Assembly (NCBI GenBank): GCA_903889785.1
Contig: CAISYT010000083.1
Location: 1 to 5,921, forward strand
DNA length: 5,921 nt
Reading direction: 5' to 3'
From: an uncultured Caulobacterales bacterium
GTDB lineage: Bacteria; Pseudomonadota; Alphaproteobacteria; Caulobacterales; Caulobacteraceae
Positions 1-5,030 of this stretch are shown here, one piece after another (position 1 is the first letter of the stretch; each line of letters starts with the position of its first letter). The position numbers and the translations under genes were made by a program. A model generated the notes under the pieces. The model made no database searches. It had not been told where the DNA came from and saw nothing but the letters and a program-made list of their open reading frames with translations.

Positions 1-1
1 C

Positions 2-1594
2 GCAGTCGACAGCAACTCGAGCAGAAATCCCATAACCGTTATTTTCTTTCTGACGTTCGTGTTCGTCAGCCTCGCCATCACCGTCTGGGCGGCGCGCAGG
101 AGCGCTTCCTCGACCTCGGCTTACTACACCGCCGGCGGCGAGATAAAGGGCTTTCAGAACGGCTTAGCCATAGCTGGTGACTACACCTCCGCCGGCACAT
201 TCCTGGGCGTCACCGCTATGGTTTACGTCTCGGGTTACGACGGGCTGATCTACATGATCGGCTTCTTGATCGGCATGCCGATGGTGATGCTTCTAATAGC
301 CGAGCCACTGCGTAACCTGGGTCGCTATACCTTCGCCGACGTGGTGTCCTACCGCTTGGCCGAAAGGCCAGTGCGCACGGTTGCGGGGATCAGCACCCTA
401 GTGATCGTCATCGTCTACTTGATATCGCAGCTGGTCGGGGCAGGCAAGCTAATCGAACTGCTGTTTGGACTTCCCTATGTGTCGGCACTTCTGATCATTG
501 GCGGTTTGATGACCTTATACGTGGGATTTGGCGGTATGCTGGCAACCACTTGGGTGCAGATCATCAAGGCGGTACTTCTGATGGCGGGGACGCTGATTAT
601 AGCATTCCTAGTCATGGCGAAGTTCGGCTTTAGCTTTGAGGCCCTGTTCCGCAAGGCGATCACGGTGCATCCGGTTCATAAGGCCATCATGGCTCCTGGA
701 AGTCTTGTGTCCAATCCGGTCTCCGCCCTCTCACTCGGTCTGGCTCTGATCTTGGGCACCGCTGGGTTGCCGCATATCCTGATGCGTTTCTTCACCGTCA
801 AGGACGCCCGCCAGGCTCGGATCTCGATCTTCGTCGCCACCGGTTTCATGGCGGTGTTTTATGCCTTGATGTTCTTACTCGGCTTTGGCGCTATCGCAGT
901 CGTTTCCGGCGATGCGCGGTTTATAGACGAGGCGGGTAAGGTCATTGGCGGCAACAACATGATGGTGTTGCACCTAGCCTCCTCGCTTGGTGGTCCTGCG
1001 CTGGTTGGATTTTCGGCAGCCGTAGCGTTTGCCACCATCCTAGCCGTTGTATCTGGCGTAACCCTGGCTGGGGCCTCGGCGGTCAGCCACGACCTCTACG
1101 CCCGTGTGGTGCGTCGGGGAAAGGCTAGTGAGAAGGAAGAGGTTCTCGTTTCGAAAATCGCTGTAGTCGGCATCAGCATTGTTGCTATCCTGCTCTCCCT
1201 GGTGTTCGAGAATCAGAACATAACCTTTATCATCGGTTTGGTGTTCGCCATCGCCGCCAGCGCGAACTTTCCAATCCTATTTTTGTCCATCACCTGGGGG
1301 GGGCTTACTACGCGCGGTGCAGTGGCCGGTGCGGGCGTAGGTCTGCTGGCGTCCCTGTCCATGGTCGTCCTCAGTCCCGCTATCTGGACCCAGATCTTGC
1401 ATTTAAAAGGTGCTGCGCCGGTGCCCTACGACAATCCCGCCCTGTTCTCTGTTCCTTTGGCGTTTGTCGTCGCCTGGCTCGTGTCGGTGTTAGATGGAAG
1501 CGCCTCTGGGGCCGCTGAGCGGGCAGCCTTCCCATCGCAATTTGTCCGATCTCAAACTGGGTTTCATATCGAGACCGTCGCTGGAAGGAATTAG
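2..1594 (+). CDS. actP: Cation/acetate symporter (SSS family), 5' end outside window
   Basis: Inner-membrane solute:sodium symporter that imports acetate and similar short carboxylates with a cation. The frame is open to the left edge (530 codons visible), so the GTG at 59 is an internal codon and the true start and signal peptide lie outside; family members are about 550 residues. Recognisable ActP blocks in order: YYTAGG then GFQNGLAIAGDYTSAGTFLG (about 149-208), RNLGRYTFADV, GAGKLIELLFGL, GGMLATTWVQIIKAVLL, TAGLPHILMRFFTV (about 758-799), the SAVAFATILAVVSG segment typical of the Na-binding helix, ASAVSHDLY (about 1073-1099), FENQNI, and a C-terminal FVRSQTGF. Hydrophobic helices fill the whole frame. 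The VOC gene follows after 7 bases, so the two are probably cotranscribed. Codons such as TTA, CTA and ATA are more frequent than in msrA to the right, hinting at different ancestry. The exact substrate is not certain; pyruvate, propionate or another acid is possible. Confidence 0.93.
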   Translation, partial: AVDSNSSRNPITVIFFLTFVFVSLAITVWAARRSASSTSAYYTAGGEIKGFQNGLAIAGDYTSAGTFLGVTAMVYVSGYDGLIYMIGFLIGMPMVMLLIAEPLRNLGRYTFADVVSYRLAERPVRTVAGISTLVIVIVYLISQLVGAGKLIELLFGLPYVSALLIIGGLMTLYVGFGGMLATTWVQIIKAVLLMAGTLIIAFLVMAKFGFSFEALFRKAITVHPVHKAIMAPGSLVSNPVSALSLGLALILGTAGLPHILMRFFTVKDARQARISIFVATGFMAVFYALMFLLGFGAIAVVSGDARFIDEAGKVIGGNNMMVLHLASSLGGPALVGFSAAVAFATILAVVSGVTLAGASAVSHDLYARVVRRGKASEKEEVLVSKIAVVGISIVAILLSLVFENQNITFIIGLVFAIAASANFPILFLSITWGGLTTRGAVAGAGVGLLASLSMVVLSPAIWTQILHLKGAAPVPYDNPALFSVPLAFVVAWLVSVLDGSASGAAERAAFPSQFVRSQTGFHIETVAGRN

Positions 1595-1601
1595 GTTCCC
1601 C

Positions 1602-2030
1602 ATGCCCATTACTCGCCTTGATCACTATTCGTTTCGCACGCTGAAACTCGAGGAGACGAATGCCTTCTACGTGGACATCATAGGGCTCACGATTGGGTAC
1701 AGGCCGCCGTTCGCTTTTCCGGGCACCTGGCTCTACAACGGCTCGCACGCAATCGTGCATGTAGTCGGCATTGATCCCGAGAATCCTGCAGCGACTACCG
1801 ACTATCTAGGCGAACGGGGTGACATCCATCAGCTTGGATCTGGCTTGATTGATCACCTCGCCTTTGTTGCGGTTGACCTTCCTGAGCTTTACGGGCGGCT
1901 TAAAAACAGCGGCCTAGATTGGACTGAGCGCACGGTGCCCGATCAGGGCCTTCACCAAGTCTTCCTCACTGATCCCAACGGTGTCGTGATCGAAATGAAC
2001 TACCCAGCTTCTGAAGCTCAAGCAGCCTAG
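1602..2030 (+). CDS. VOC (glyoxalase/extradiol dioxygenase fold) family protein
   Basis: A 142-residue single-module vicinal-oxygen-chelate protein, probably cytoplasmic and metal-dependent. It opens with MPITRLDHYSFRT and has two beta-alpha-beta-beta-beta halves: the first begins at LDHYS, the second at LIDHLAFVAVDL (residues 82-93), ending in FLTDPNGVVIEMNYP. His8, His85 and Glu131 stand where VOC enzymes place metal ligands. The frame stays open upstream to an ATG at 1494, but that would extend the protein 36 residues into the actP frame with no VOC homology. The ATG at 1602 starts exactly at the fold and has GGAAGGA at 1583-1589, a rather long 12-base spacing. It lies 7 bases after the actP stop. 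Similar small VOC proteins occur in aromatic-acid and hydroxyacid catabolic clusters, so a role in metabolising the acid imported by the neighbouring symporter is plausible but inferred. The reaction cannot be named from sequence. Confidence 0.86.
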   Translation: MPITRLDHYSFRTLKLEETNAFYVDIIGLTIGYRPPFAFPGTWLYNGSHAIVHVVGIDPENPAATTDYLGERGDIHQLGSGLIDHLAFVAVDLPELYGRLKNSGLDWTERTVPDQGLHQVFLTDPNGVVIEMNYPASEAQAA

Positions 2031-2034
2031 AATT

Positions 2035-2062
2035 GGTGCTGACAGTGCTGTCGGTGCTGACA
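2035..2062 (+). repeat. Two direct copies of GGTGCTGACA, 18 bp apart
   Basis: GGTGCTGACA occurs at 2035-2044 and again at 2053-2062, just after the VOC stop codon, with a small inverted repeat GACAG-TG-CTGTC (2041-2052) between them. The second copy runs into TTTTAATGGC and resembles the reverse complement of the sequence at 2381-2398 (CTGACAAGTTAAGTGGGC), allowing small gaps. One or both copies may therefore be a left terminal repeat of the IS remnant to the right. The GGnnCTG opening also resembles the ends of IS6-family elements. This is a pattern match by eye. Confidence 0.5.
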
Positions 2063-2120
2063 TTTTAATGGCATCTTTTCTCCGCCTTTAGCTGCCTACG
2101 TTTGATCTAAAAAGTGAGGT

Positions 2121-2161
2121 AGGGGCGTTTTCGCCCTCGGCGACCTAACCTGTCAGTCCCG
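2121..2161 (+). repeat. 41-bp hairpin repeat, copy 1
   Basis: Ungapped alignment by eye with 2363-2403 gives 33 identities of 41. The first 15 bases, AGGGGCGTTTTCGCC, are identical and contain GGGCG-TTTT-CGCCC, a stem with a T4 loop; here AGGT (2117-2120) and ACCT (2143-2146) can extend the pairing outside an interior loop. The right part TAACCTGTCAGT is also shared. Transposase-like coding sequence begins immediately after this copy. Confidence 0.7.
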
Positions 2162-2347
2162 ATCCGACGACGAGAGCGGAAGCAGCAGAAGTTCAAGTCC
2201 CAAGGTTCAGCCCAGAGGTTCCTTTCCAGCCACGGTCCTATCTACAACACCTTCAATACCCAGCCTCACCTGCTCTCCCGACCCGGGCTTCGCACCTTGC
2301 GCGCCGGTGCTCATCAAGCTTGGGCGGCGGCTACCGTGGCAGCTTGA
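2162..2347 (+). pseudogene. IS6-family transposase, C-terminal fragment
   Basis: The last 61 codons of a transposase frame ending in TGA at 2345-2347. The peptide begins IRRRERKQQKFKSQGSAQRF, followed by LSSHGPIYNTFN, LLSRPGLRTLR and a W-rich alanine tail. From memory, this RRRER-FKSxGSAQRFLS-YNTFN pattern is the typical C terminus of IS6-family transposases in alphaproteobacteria, downstream of the last catalytic Glu. The frame has no ATG or GTG start and is stopped by TAG at 2120-2122. Everything upstream of the RRRER block, including the DDE residues, is missing and replaced by repeat copy 1. The product cannot be active. It was too short and startless to be found as a normal ORF. Confidence 0.72.
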
Positions 2348-2362
2348 CCTGCAGGGCGGGGC

Positions 2363-2403
2363 AGGGGCGTTTTCGCCTTTGCCCACTTAACTTGTCAGTT
2401 TCG
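2363..2403 (+). repeat. 41-bp hairpin repeat, copy 2
   Basis: Second copy of the repeat at 2121-2161 in the same orientation, 242 bp further on. The stem is GGCG-TTTT-CGCC, extended by two G-T wobbles to GGGCA/TGCCC pairing, so the hairpin is kept although the flanking bases differ from copy 1. It ends in TTAACTTGTCAGTTTCG. It lies 16 bases after the transposase stop and directly before the recombinase fragment, and probably is the right end of the IS remnant. Confidence 0.7.
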
Positions 2404-2413
2404 TACTGCGCCC

Positions 2414-3163
2414 TTGAAGGGCTTGCTGTTCGATGCCGCGGCAAAACCCATGACCCCCAGCTTTGGATACGGTCGCAGGGGACGGCTCTACCGCTACTAC
2501 ATCGCCCCCAAGGTTGATGACCCCGAGCAGATCGCTCGTCTATCGGCACCGTTGGTCGAGGCCTGGCTGTCGCAGGTCACCGGTCGACTGCTTGGCGTAG
2601 CCAAGATCTGCGTTGAAGACCTCAAGGACCACATCCGCCGGGTCGAGGTCCGCAGCGATGCGGTGCATCTGGTCTTGCATGGCCAGGCCTTTGAGGATCG
2701 GCGTGCTGATCTGGCGTTGATCGAGATCGGCCGGCGGCTTGTCGAGGGCGAGCATGCGGTTGAGGAACCTGGCGCCGCCTTTGGTGTGCGGATCATACTT
2801 CCGCAAAGGCTGGTTTTACGAGGCGGACGTTGCACCCTAAAGGGTGCGACCATCGCCCAGAAGCCTGCCGCTAAACTCGCCTTGGCCAAGCTTGTAAAGC
2901 GCGGTCACGCTGAACTTCTGCGCCGCAAGGCATCGCCGTTCACCCAGTCGGGTGAATACAGGCACGCTACTGCCCCCATCACGCAGCATGAACGCAACAT
3001 CTGTCGCCTGGCTTTTATGGACCCGCAGTTGCAACGCCAGATTTTACAGGGTGAAGCACCCTATCGGGTGAAGCCCGCGACTGTGATCAAGCGCCCGATG
3101 CCGCTGGCCTGGGCCGATCAGCGCCAGTGGCTCGAGAATCTCGCAGCAACCGATCCCTGTTAG
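2414..3163 (+). pseudogene. Large serine recombinase, C-terminal fragment lacking catalytic domain
   Basis: A 249-codon frame from a TTG with no ribosome-binding site. It starts mid-protein: KGLLFDAAAKPMTPSFGYGR then RLYRYYIAP (residues 2-32) matches the start of the zinc-ribbon/recombinase domain of large serine recombinases (usually GLLFD...MTP...RYRYY), though no zinc-binding Cys pairs are visible. Next come an AP(xx)EAWL helix, a LKDHIRRVEVRSDAVHLVL strand region (about 70-88), and a C-terminal tail HERNICRLAFMDPQLQRQIL...PLAWADQRQWL (about 192-240), which resembles the helix-turn-helix and LPLDWAEQR ending of alphaproteobacterial members. The whole N-terminal resolvase domain with the active Ser is absent; upstream is IS repeat copy 2. 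The helix region around residues 172-190 fits the family poorly, suggesting further decay. The natural C terminus is kept. It would have acted in excision/integration of an island next to the tRNA-Ser. An alternative is a small stand-alone DNA-binding protein, which I consider unlikely. Confidence 0.72.
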
Positions 3164-3228
3164 CGGCAATTACGGTCCCTGTTATGGGACTGATCATTCC
3201 CTGTTAGCGGGCAGGGACGTTCCCTGTT
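3154..3228 (+). repeat. Four TCCCTGTT direct repeats at 22-23 bp spacing
   Basis: TCCCTGTT occurs at 3154-3161, 3176-3183, 3198-3205 and 3221-3228, giving steps of 22, 22 and 23 bases, about two helical turns, so all copies face the same side of the DNA. The first three continue as TCCCTGTTA and then xxGG. The first copy contains the TAG stop codon of the recombinase fragment (3161-3163). The last copy forms a 15-bp palindrome CAGGGA-CGT-TCCCTG at 3212-3226. The arrangement suggests cooperative protein binding, most simply by the recombinase or an accessory factor; that role is inferred. Confidence 0.8.
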
Positions 3229-3258
3229 CTTCAACCTAGCCAAAAAAAGACAAACCAG

Positions 3259-3287
3259 CCTCAACGCCAACAGGCGTTGGGGTTTTT
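3259..3287 (+). terminator. Intrinsic terminator after the recombinase remnant
   Basis: CCTCAACGCC (3259-3268) pairs with GGCGTTGGGG (3273-3282), a 10-bp stem with one G-T pair and an AACA loop, followed directly by TTTTT (3283-3287). An A-run at 3241-3247 precedes it, so some function on the minus strand is possible too. This is a textbook rho-independent terminator for transcription coming from the recombinase side. Confidence 0.88.
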
Positions 3288-3336
3288 GCGCGTTGACGCG
3301 GTCCGTAAACCTCAGCTGACAAGTGAAATGACCCGG

Positions 3337-3356
3337 TAACAGGGAATAACAGGGAA
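3337..3356 (-). repeat. Tandem inverse copies of the array motif
   Basis: TAACAGGGAA stands twice head to tail (3337-3346 and 3347-3356). Its reverse complement TTCCCTGTTA is identical to the third array unit at 3197-3206. These copies therefore face the four direct copies at 3154-3228 across the terminator, spaced by 10 bp rather than 22. Confidence 0.8.
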
Positions 3357-3422
3357 AACGGGCTTCAAAACAGCCAAAACCGTCAGGTTTTTAGGGGCCG
3401 GAGAATCTTGCCGAAAATGGGC

Positions 3423-3446
3423 AAAATCGGCGGAATTTTACGCCGA
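3423..3446 (-). terminator. Possible terminator of the tRNA-Ser transcript
   Basis: On the minus strand TCGGCG and CGCCGA form a 6-bp stem with an 8-base loop (3427-3446), followed by TTTT (3423-3426). It lies about 100 bases past the tRNA 3' end. A weaker alternative is a CCC/GGG-based hairpin with T5 at 3478-3499, nearer the tRNA. Which one is used cannot be decided from sequence. Confidence 0.35.
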
Positions 3447-3545
3447 AATCTACGCGCGTAATGACGGATTAGGGTCCAAAAACCCAAGGCGTTCCGGGGC
3501 TTTGCTGGGAATGTCCCGTGTGGGAGTGAAGTCTGTCAGACCCGC

Positions 3546-3635
3546 TGGCGGTGAGAGAGGGATTCGAACCCTCGTTAGGCTTTCACCTAAACACGCTTTC
3601 CAAGCGTGCGCGATCGACCACTCCGCCACCTCACC
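3546..3635 (-). tRNA. tRNA-Ser (anticodon GGA), CCA encoded
   Basis: Read on the minus strand, the 90 bases fold as a class II tRNA. Acceptor GGTGAGG pairs with TCTCACC (one G-T), the D arm is GCG...CGC with GGT in the loop, the anticodon stem CACGC/GCGTG holds loop TTGGAAA with anticodon GGA at 3599-3601, a long variable arm TTAGG/CCTAA identifies serine, and the T arm GAGGG-TTCGAAT-CCCTC is canonical. The discriminator base is G (3549) and CCA is encoded at 3546-3548. It reads UCC and UCU codons. The recombinase remnant lies on its 3' side, the side where integrative elements usually insert. A protein-like frame across it on the minus strand is only a shadow. Confidence 0.97.
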
Positions 3636-3680
3636 GCAGCTGGGACAAGAAGGCTTGTAACCTCCGGCCGGATCGGTGCG

Positions 3681-3708
3681 AATATACGAGCGCGGCGGCC
3701 GCGACAAG
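3681..3708 (-). promoter_or_regulatory. Probable tRNA-Ser promoter
   Basis: On the minus strand CTTGTC (3703-3708) and TATATT (3681-3686) are 16 bp apart, close to the CTTGAC/TATATT-like boxes of alphaproteobacterial stable-RNA promoters. Transcription would begin near 3674 and leave a leader of about 40 bases before the mature tRNA 5' end. The spacer is a GC-rich partial palindrome. Confidence 0.5.
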
Positions 3709-3718
3709 GCTTGGAGGC

Positions 3719-3732
3719 AATTGGCGCCAATT
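3719..3732. promoter_or_regulatory. 14-bp palindrome AATTGGCGCCAATT in the msrA/tRNA-Ser divergent region
   Basis: A perfect 14-bp palindrome lies between the divergent tRNA-Ser and msrA genes, 56 bases before the msrA start. An AT-rich block TATATTTATAG (3747-3757) follows on the plus strand and may hold the msrA -10 box; no good -35 box is visible, and TTGGCG inside the palindrome is 20 bp from TATATT, too far for a typical promoter. A dimeric regulator site for msrA, for example an oxidative-stress regulator, is possible but not identified. Confidence 0.4.
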
Positions 3733-3787
3733 CTTCACCGGCATCCTATATTTATAGAGTCGGCTGATCGAAGGAGACCTATCCACC

Positions 3788-4423
3788 ATGCTGTTCGCCG
3801 AAAAGCCCACCACCTTGATCGCCGCCGCTCAAGCCCTGGCCGGGCGCGCAGACCCTATCCCCACGGCCTCTGTGAGCGCCGTCAATGGCCTTGCCTTGAA
3901 GGGGCCCTATACGAATGGCCTTGAGACGGCGATTTTCGCCCTGGGGTGCTTCTGGGGGGCCGAGCGGCTGTTTTGGCTGCTACCGGGCGTCAAGGTGACT
4001 GCCGTGGGCTATGCGGGGGGCTTCACGCCTAACCCGACCTATGAAGAAGCCTGCAGCGGCCGCACCGGCCACACTGAAGCGGTGCTGGTGGTCTACGACC
4101 CCACGCTGATCGTCTACGAGGCCCTGCTCAAGACCTTCTGGGAAGCGCACGACCCGACCCAGGGCATGCGCCAGGGCAATGATGTCGGCACCCAGTACCG
4201 CTCGGCGATCTATACCAACACGCTGGCCCAGGCTGCGGCTGTGGCCAAGTCAGAGGCCGACTATGCGGCGGCCTTGGCCGCACGTGGCATGGGCCCAATC
4301 ACCACGGAATCCGCTCCGGCCGGACCGTTCTATTTTGCCGAGGCCTACCATCAGCAGTATCTGCACAAGAACCCCGGCGGCTATTGCGGCTTGCAGGGCA
4401 CCGGCGTGGTCTGCCCGATATGA
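3788..4423 (+). CDS. msrA: Peptide-methionine (S)-S-oxide reductase MsrA
   Basis: Cytoplasmic repair enzyme that reduces the S-epimer of methionine sulfoxide in proteins and free methionine, recycled by thioredoxin. The 211-residue product has the length and layout of the long E. coli-type MsrA (about 212 residues): an N-terminal extension of about 50 residues, then the catalytic GCFWG (Cys54) followed by AERLFW, GYAGGFTPNPTYEEACSG, GHTEAV with the conserved Glu97, FWEAHDPTQGMRQGNDVGTQ, YRSAIY, and the tail HQQYLHKNPGGYCGLQGTGVVCP. Cys200 and Cys209 stand where the two resolving Cys of this class lie, so the three-Cys mechanism is intact. The ATG at 3788 has AAGGAGA at 3771-3777 with 10-base spacing, a strong start. 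No MsrB gene is adjacent. It is monocistronic in this window: divergent from tRNA-Ser and convergent with the DUF983 gene. Codon use is GC-rich, like the other right-hand genes. Confidence 0.97.
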   Translation: MLFAEKPTTLIAAAQALAGRADPIPTASVSAVNGLALKGPYTNGLETAIFALGCFWGAERLFWLLPGVKVTAVGYAGGFTPNPTYEEACSGRTGHTEAVLVVYDPTLIVYEALLKTFWEAHDPTQGMRQGNDVGTQYRSAIYTNTLAQAAAVAKSEADYAAALAARGMGPITTESAPAGPFYFAEAYHQQYLHKNPGGYCGLQGTGVVCPI

Positions 4424-4468
4424 ATGCATCGGCGCGCGTGCTTGCAAGTTACGCCCGCCTTCGCCTGT

Positions 4469-4495
4469 TTTGATCCTGGCAGCGCCGAGATCAAA
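4469..4495. terminator. Hairpin between convergent msrA and DUF983 genes
   Basis: TTTGATC (4469-4475) pairs with GATCAAA (4489-4495), and after one mismatch TGGC/GCCG continues the stem to a 3-base loop. There is no T run on either side, so it is not a classical intrinsic terminator, but its place in a 130-base convergent gap suggests it ends or protects transcripts from both sides. Confidence 0.4.
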
Positions 4496-4553
4496 CATTT
4501 GCCGATGCTCACGGCGTTTCAATCGCCCGAGTGCCGGCGGTTCGTGCCGCGCG

Positions 4554-4931
4554 CTAGGTAACGGGTTCCAGCTTGCCCAGGCCGATGAACCACAGCGCAC
4601 CGATGAAGGCCCCCTTGATCCGCGGCAGCAGCAGCAGGGTCAGGATTAACAGCGGTATCAGAGTCAGGGGCAGCACGATCACCGGCGAGCTTTTCCAGAT
4701 GAACGGGAAGATCAGCAGCGGGGCCACAACCAGGTGGCCAACGATCAGAATGGTGAAATAGGCCGGGCCGTCATCGGCCGGATAATGCGCCAGCTCATGG
4801 CCGCAGGCCGAGCACACCGTCTCGACCTTCAGGTATTTGCGATACAGCTTGCCCTGGCCGCAGCTGGGGCAACGCTCCGCCAGACCGCGCCGAAGACCAA
4901 GGGATAGGCTAGGCTTGGGGTCGTCTTTCAT
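4554..4931 (-). CDS. DUF983 family zinc-ribbon membrane protein
   Basis: A 125-residue protein with an N-terminal zinc ribbon and a membrane hairpin. The ribbon is RCPSCGQGKL (Cys21, Cys24) and VCSACGHEL (Cys40, Cys43), joined to the conserved DDGPAYF turn (residues 53-59), then two hydrophobic stretches at about 58-80 and 83-103 and a short tail with LWFIGLGK. This is the DUF983 pattern common in alphaproteobacteria; the function of the family is not known to me beyond links made by gene neighbourhood. The ATG at 4931 is chosen because it has AAGAG 5 bases upstream. The frame is open to a TTG at 4967, but that has no ribosome-binding site and adds residues unlike the family. It lies 99 bases after the DUF6481-type gene, on the same strand, separated by a strong hairpin, so it may have its own promoter. 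Confidence 0.87.
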   Translation of the reverse strand: MKDDPKPSLSLGLRRGLAERCPSCGQGKLYRKYLKVETVCSACGHELAHYPADDGPAYFTILIVGHLVVAPLLIFPFIWKSSPVIVLPLTLIPLLILTLLLLPRIKGAFIGALWFIGLGKLEPVT

Positions 4932-4993
4932 AGCTACTCTTATGGTACCGCAGTTTGCCGCATCCAAGGTGACCCGACGCCGCAGGCCGAGCC

Positions 4994-5021
4994 GGGGGGA
5001 GAGGCTAGGGCCTCTCCCCCC
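4994..5021 (-). terminator. 12-bp perfect GC-rich hairpin after the DUF6481-type gene
   Basis: GGGGGGAGAGGC (4994-5005) and GCCTCTCCCCCC (5010-5021) pair perfectly around a 4-base loop, starting 9 bases after the stop codon of the upstream minus-strand gene. No T run follows on either strand. Its position suggests a terminator or mRNA 3'-end protector; GC-rich hairpins without U tracts in this place are frequent in high-GC alphaproteobacteria. Confidence 0.7.
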
Positions 5022-5030
5022 GCAGTTGGA

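Larger units (their letters stand above)
2053..2403 (+). mobile_element. Decayed IS6-family insertion sequence remnant
   Basis: The stretch between the VOC gene and the recombinase fragment holds no intact gene, but it contains the C-terminal end of an IS6-type transposase, hairpin-containing repeats and imperfect inverted ends. The likely left end is GGTGCTGACATTTTAATGGC at 2053-2072; the likely right end is near ACTTGTCAG at 2390-2398, about 50 bases past the transposase stop. An intact IS6 element is about 0.8 kb, so more than half is missing, including the DDE catalytic core. I could not find an 8-bp target duplication at the proposed ends, so the limits are uncertain. The 41-bp repeat appears twice, once inside and once at the right end, suggesting that related elements inserted into each other before decay. 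Confidence 0.55.
3164..3545. other. 382-base gene-free stretch between recombinase remnant and tRNA-Ser
   Basis: No credible coding region on either strand. It holds most of the TCCCTGTT array, a strong plus-strand terminator (3259-3287), the 9-mer CTGACAAGT at 3316-3324, which is the inverse of ACTTGTCAG at 2390-2398, a tandem inverse pair of the array motif (3337-3356), a minus-strand hairpin with a T run (3423-3446), a weaker one at 3478-3499, and a perfect GTCTG-T-CAGAC palindrome at 3531-3541 just beyond the tRNA 3' end. It probably contains the attachment or control region of the decayed element. Confidence 0.6.

Noticed and set aside
1494..1601. Longer start for the VOC protein at 1494
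   Set aside because: The added 36 residues are an out-of-frame reading of the actP end, and the fold starts at the ATG at 1602.
2497..2889. Minus-strand 130- and 88-codon frames across the recombinase fragment
   Set aside because: Antisense shadows; Arg/Ser/Ala-rich without domain, while the plus frame shows recombinase motifs.
3154..3228. Could the regularly spaced repeats be a mini CRISPR array?
   Set aside because: The conserved core is only 8-9 bases with about 14 bases between copies, far shorter than CRISPR repeats and spacers; no cas gene is present.
3337..3356. Similarity of the TAACAGGGAA tandem to the recognition site of the homing endonuclease I-SceI
   Set aside because: Only part of the 18-bp site matches, and the motif is fully explained as inverse copies of the TCCCTGTTA array; no endonuclease gene is present.
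3533..3544. CTGTCAGACCCG near the tRNA 3' end matching CTGTCAGTCCCG at 2150-2161 in 11 of 12 bases
   Set aside because: In copy 1 the last bases belong to the transposase codons, and no further similarity exists around either site; most likely chance, although it is part of a small palindrome GTCTG-T-CAGAC.
3450..3707. Minus-strand 85-codon frame containing EVAEWSIAHAWKACLGESLTR
   Set aside because: This is the well-known false protein produced by translating a tRNA-Ser gene; the tRNA at 3546-3635 explains it.
4179..4649. Plus-strand 156-codon frame overlapping msrA
   Set aside because: Alternative frame of msrA with Arg/Pro/Ser-rich composition, running into the convergent DUF983 gene.
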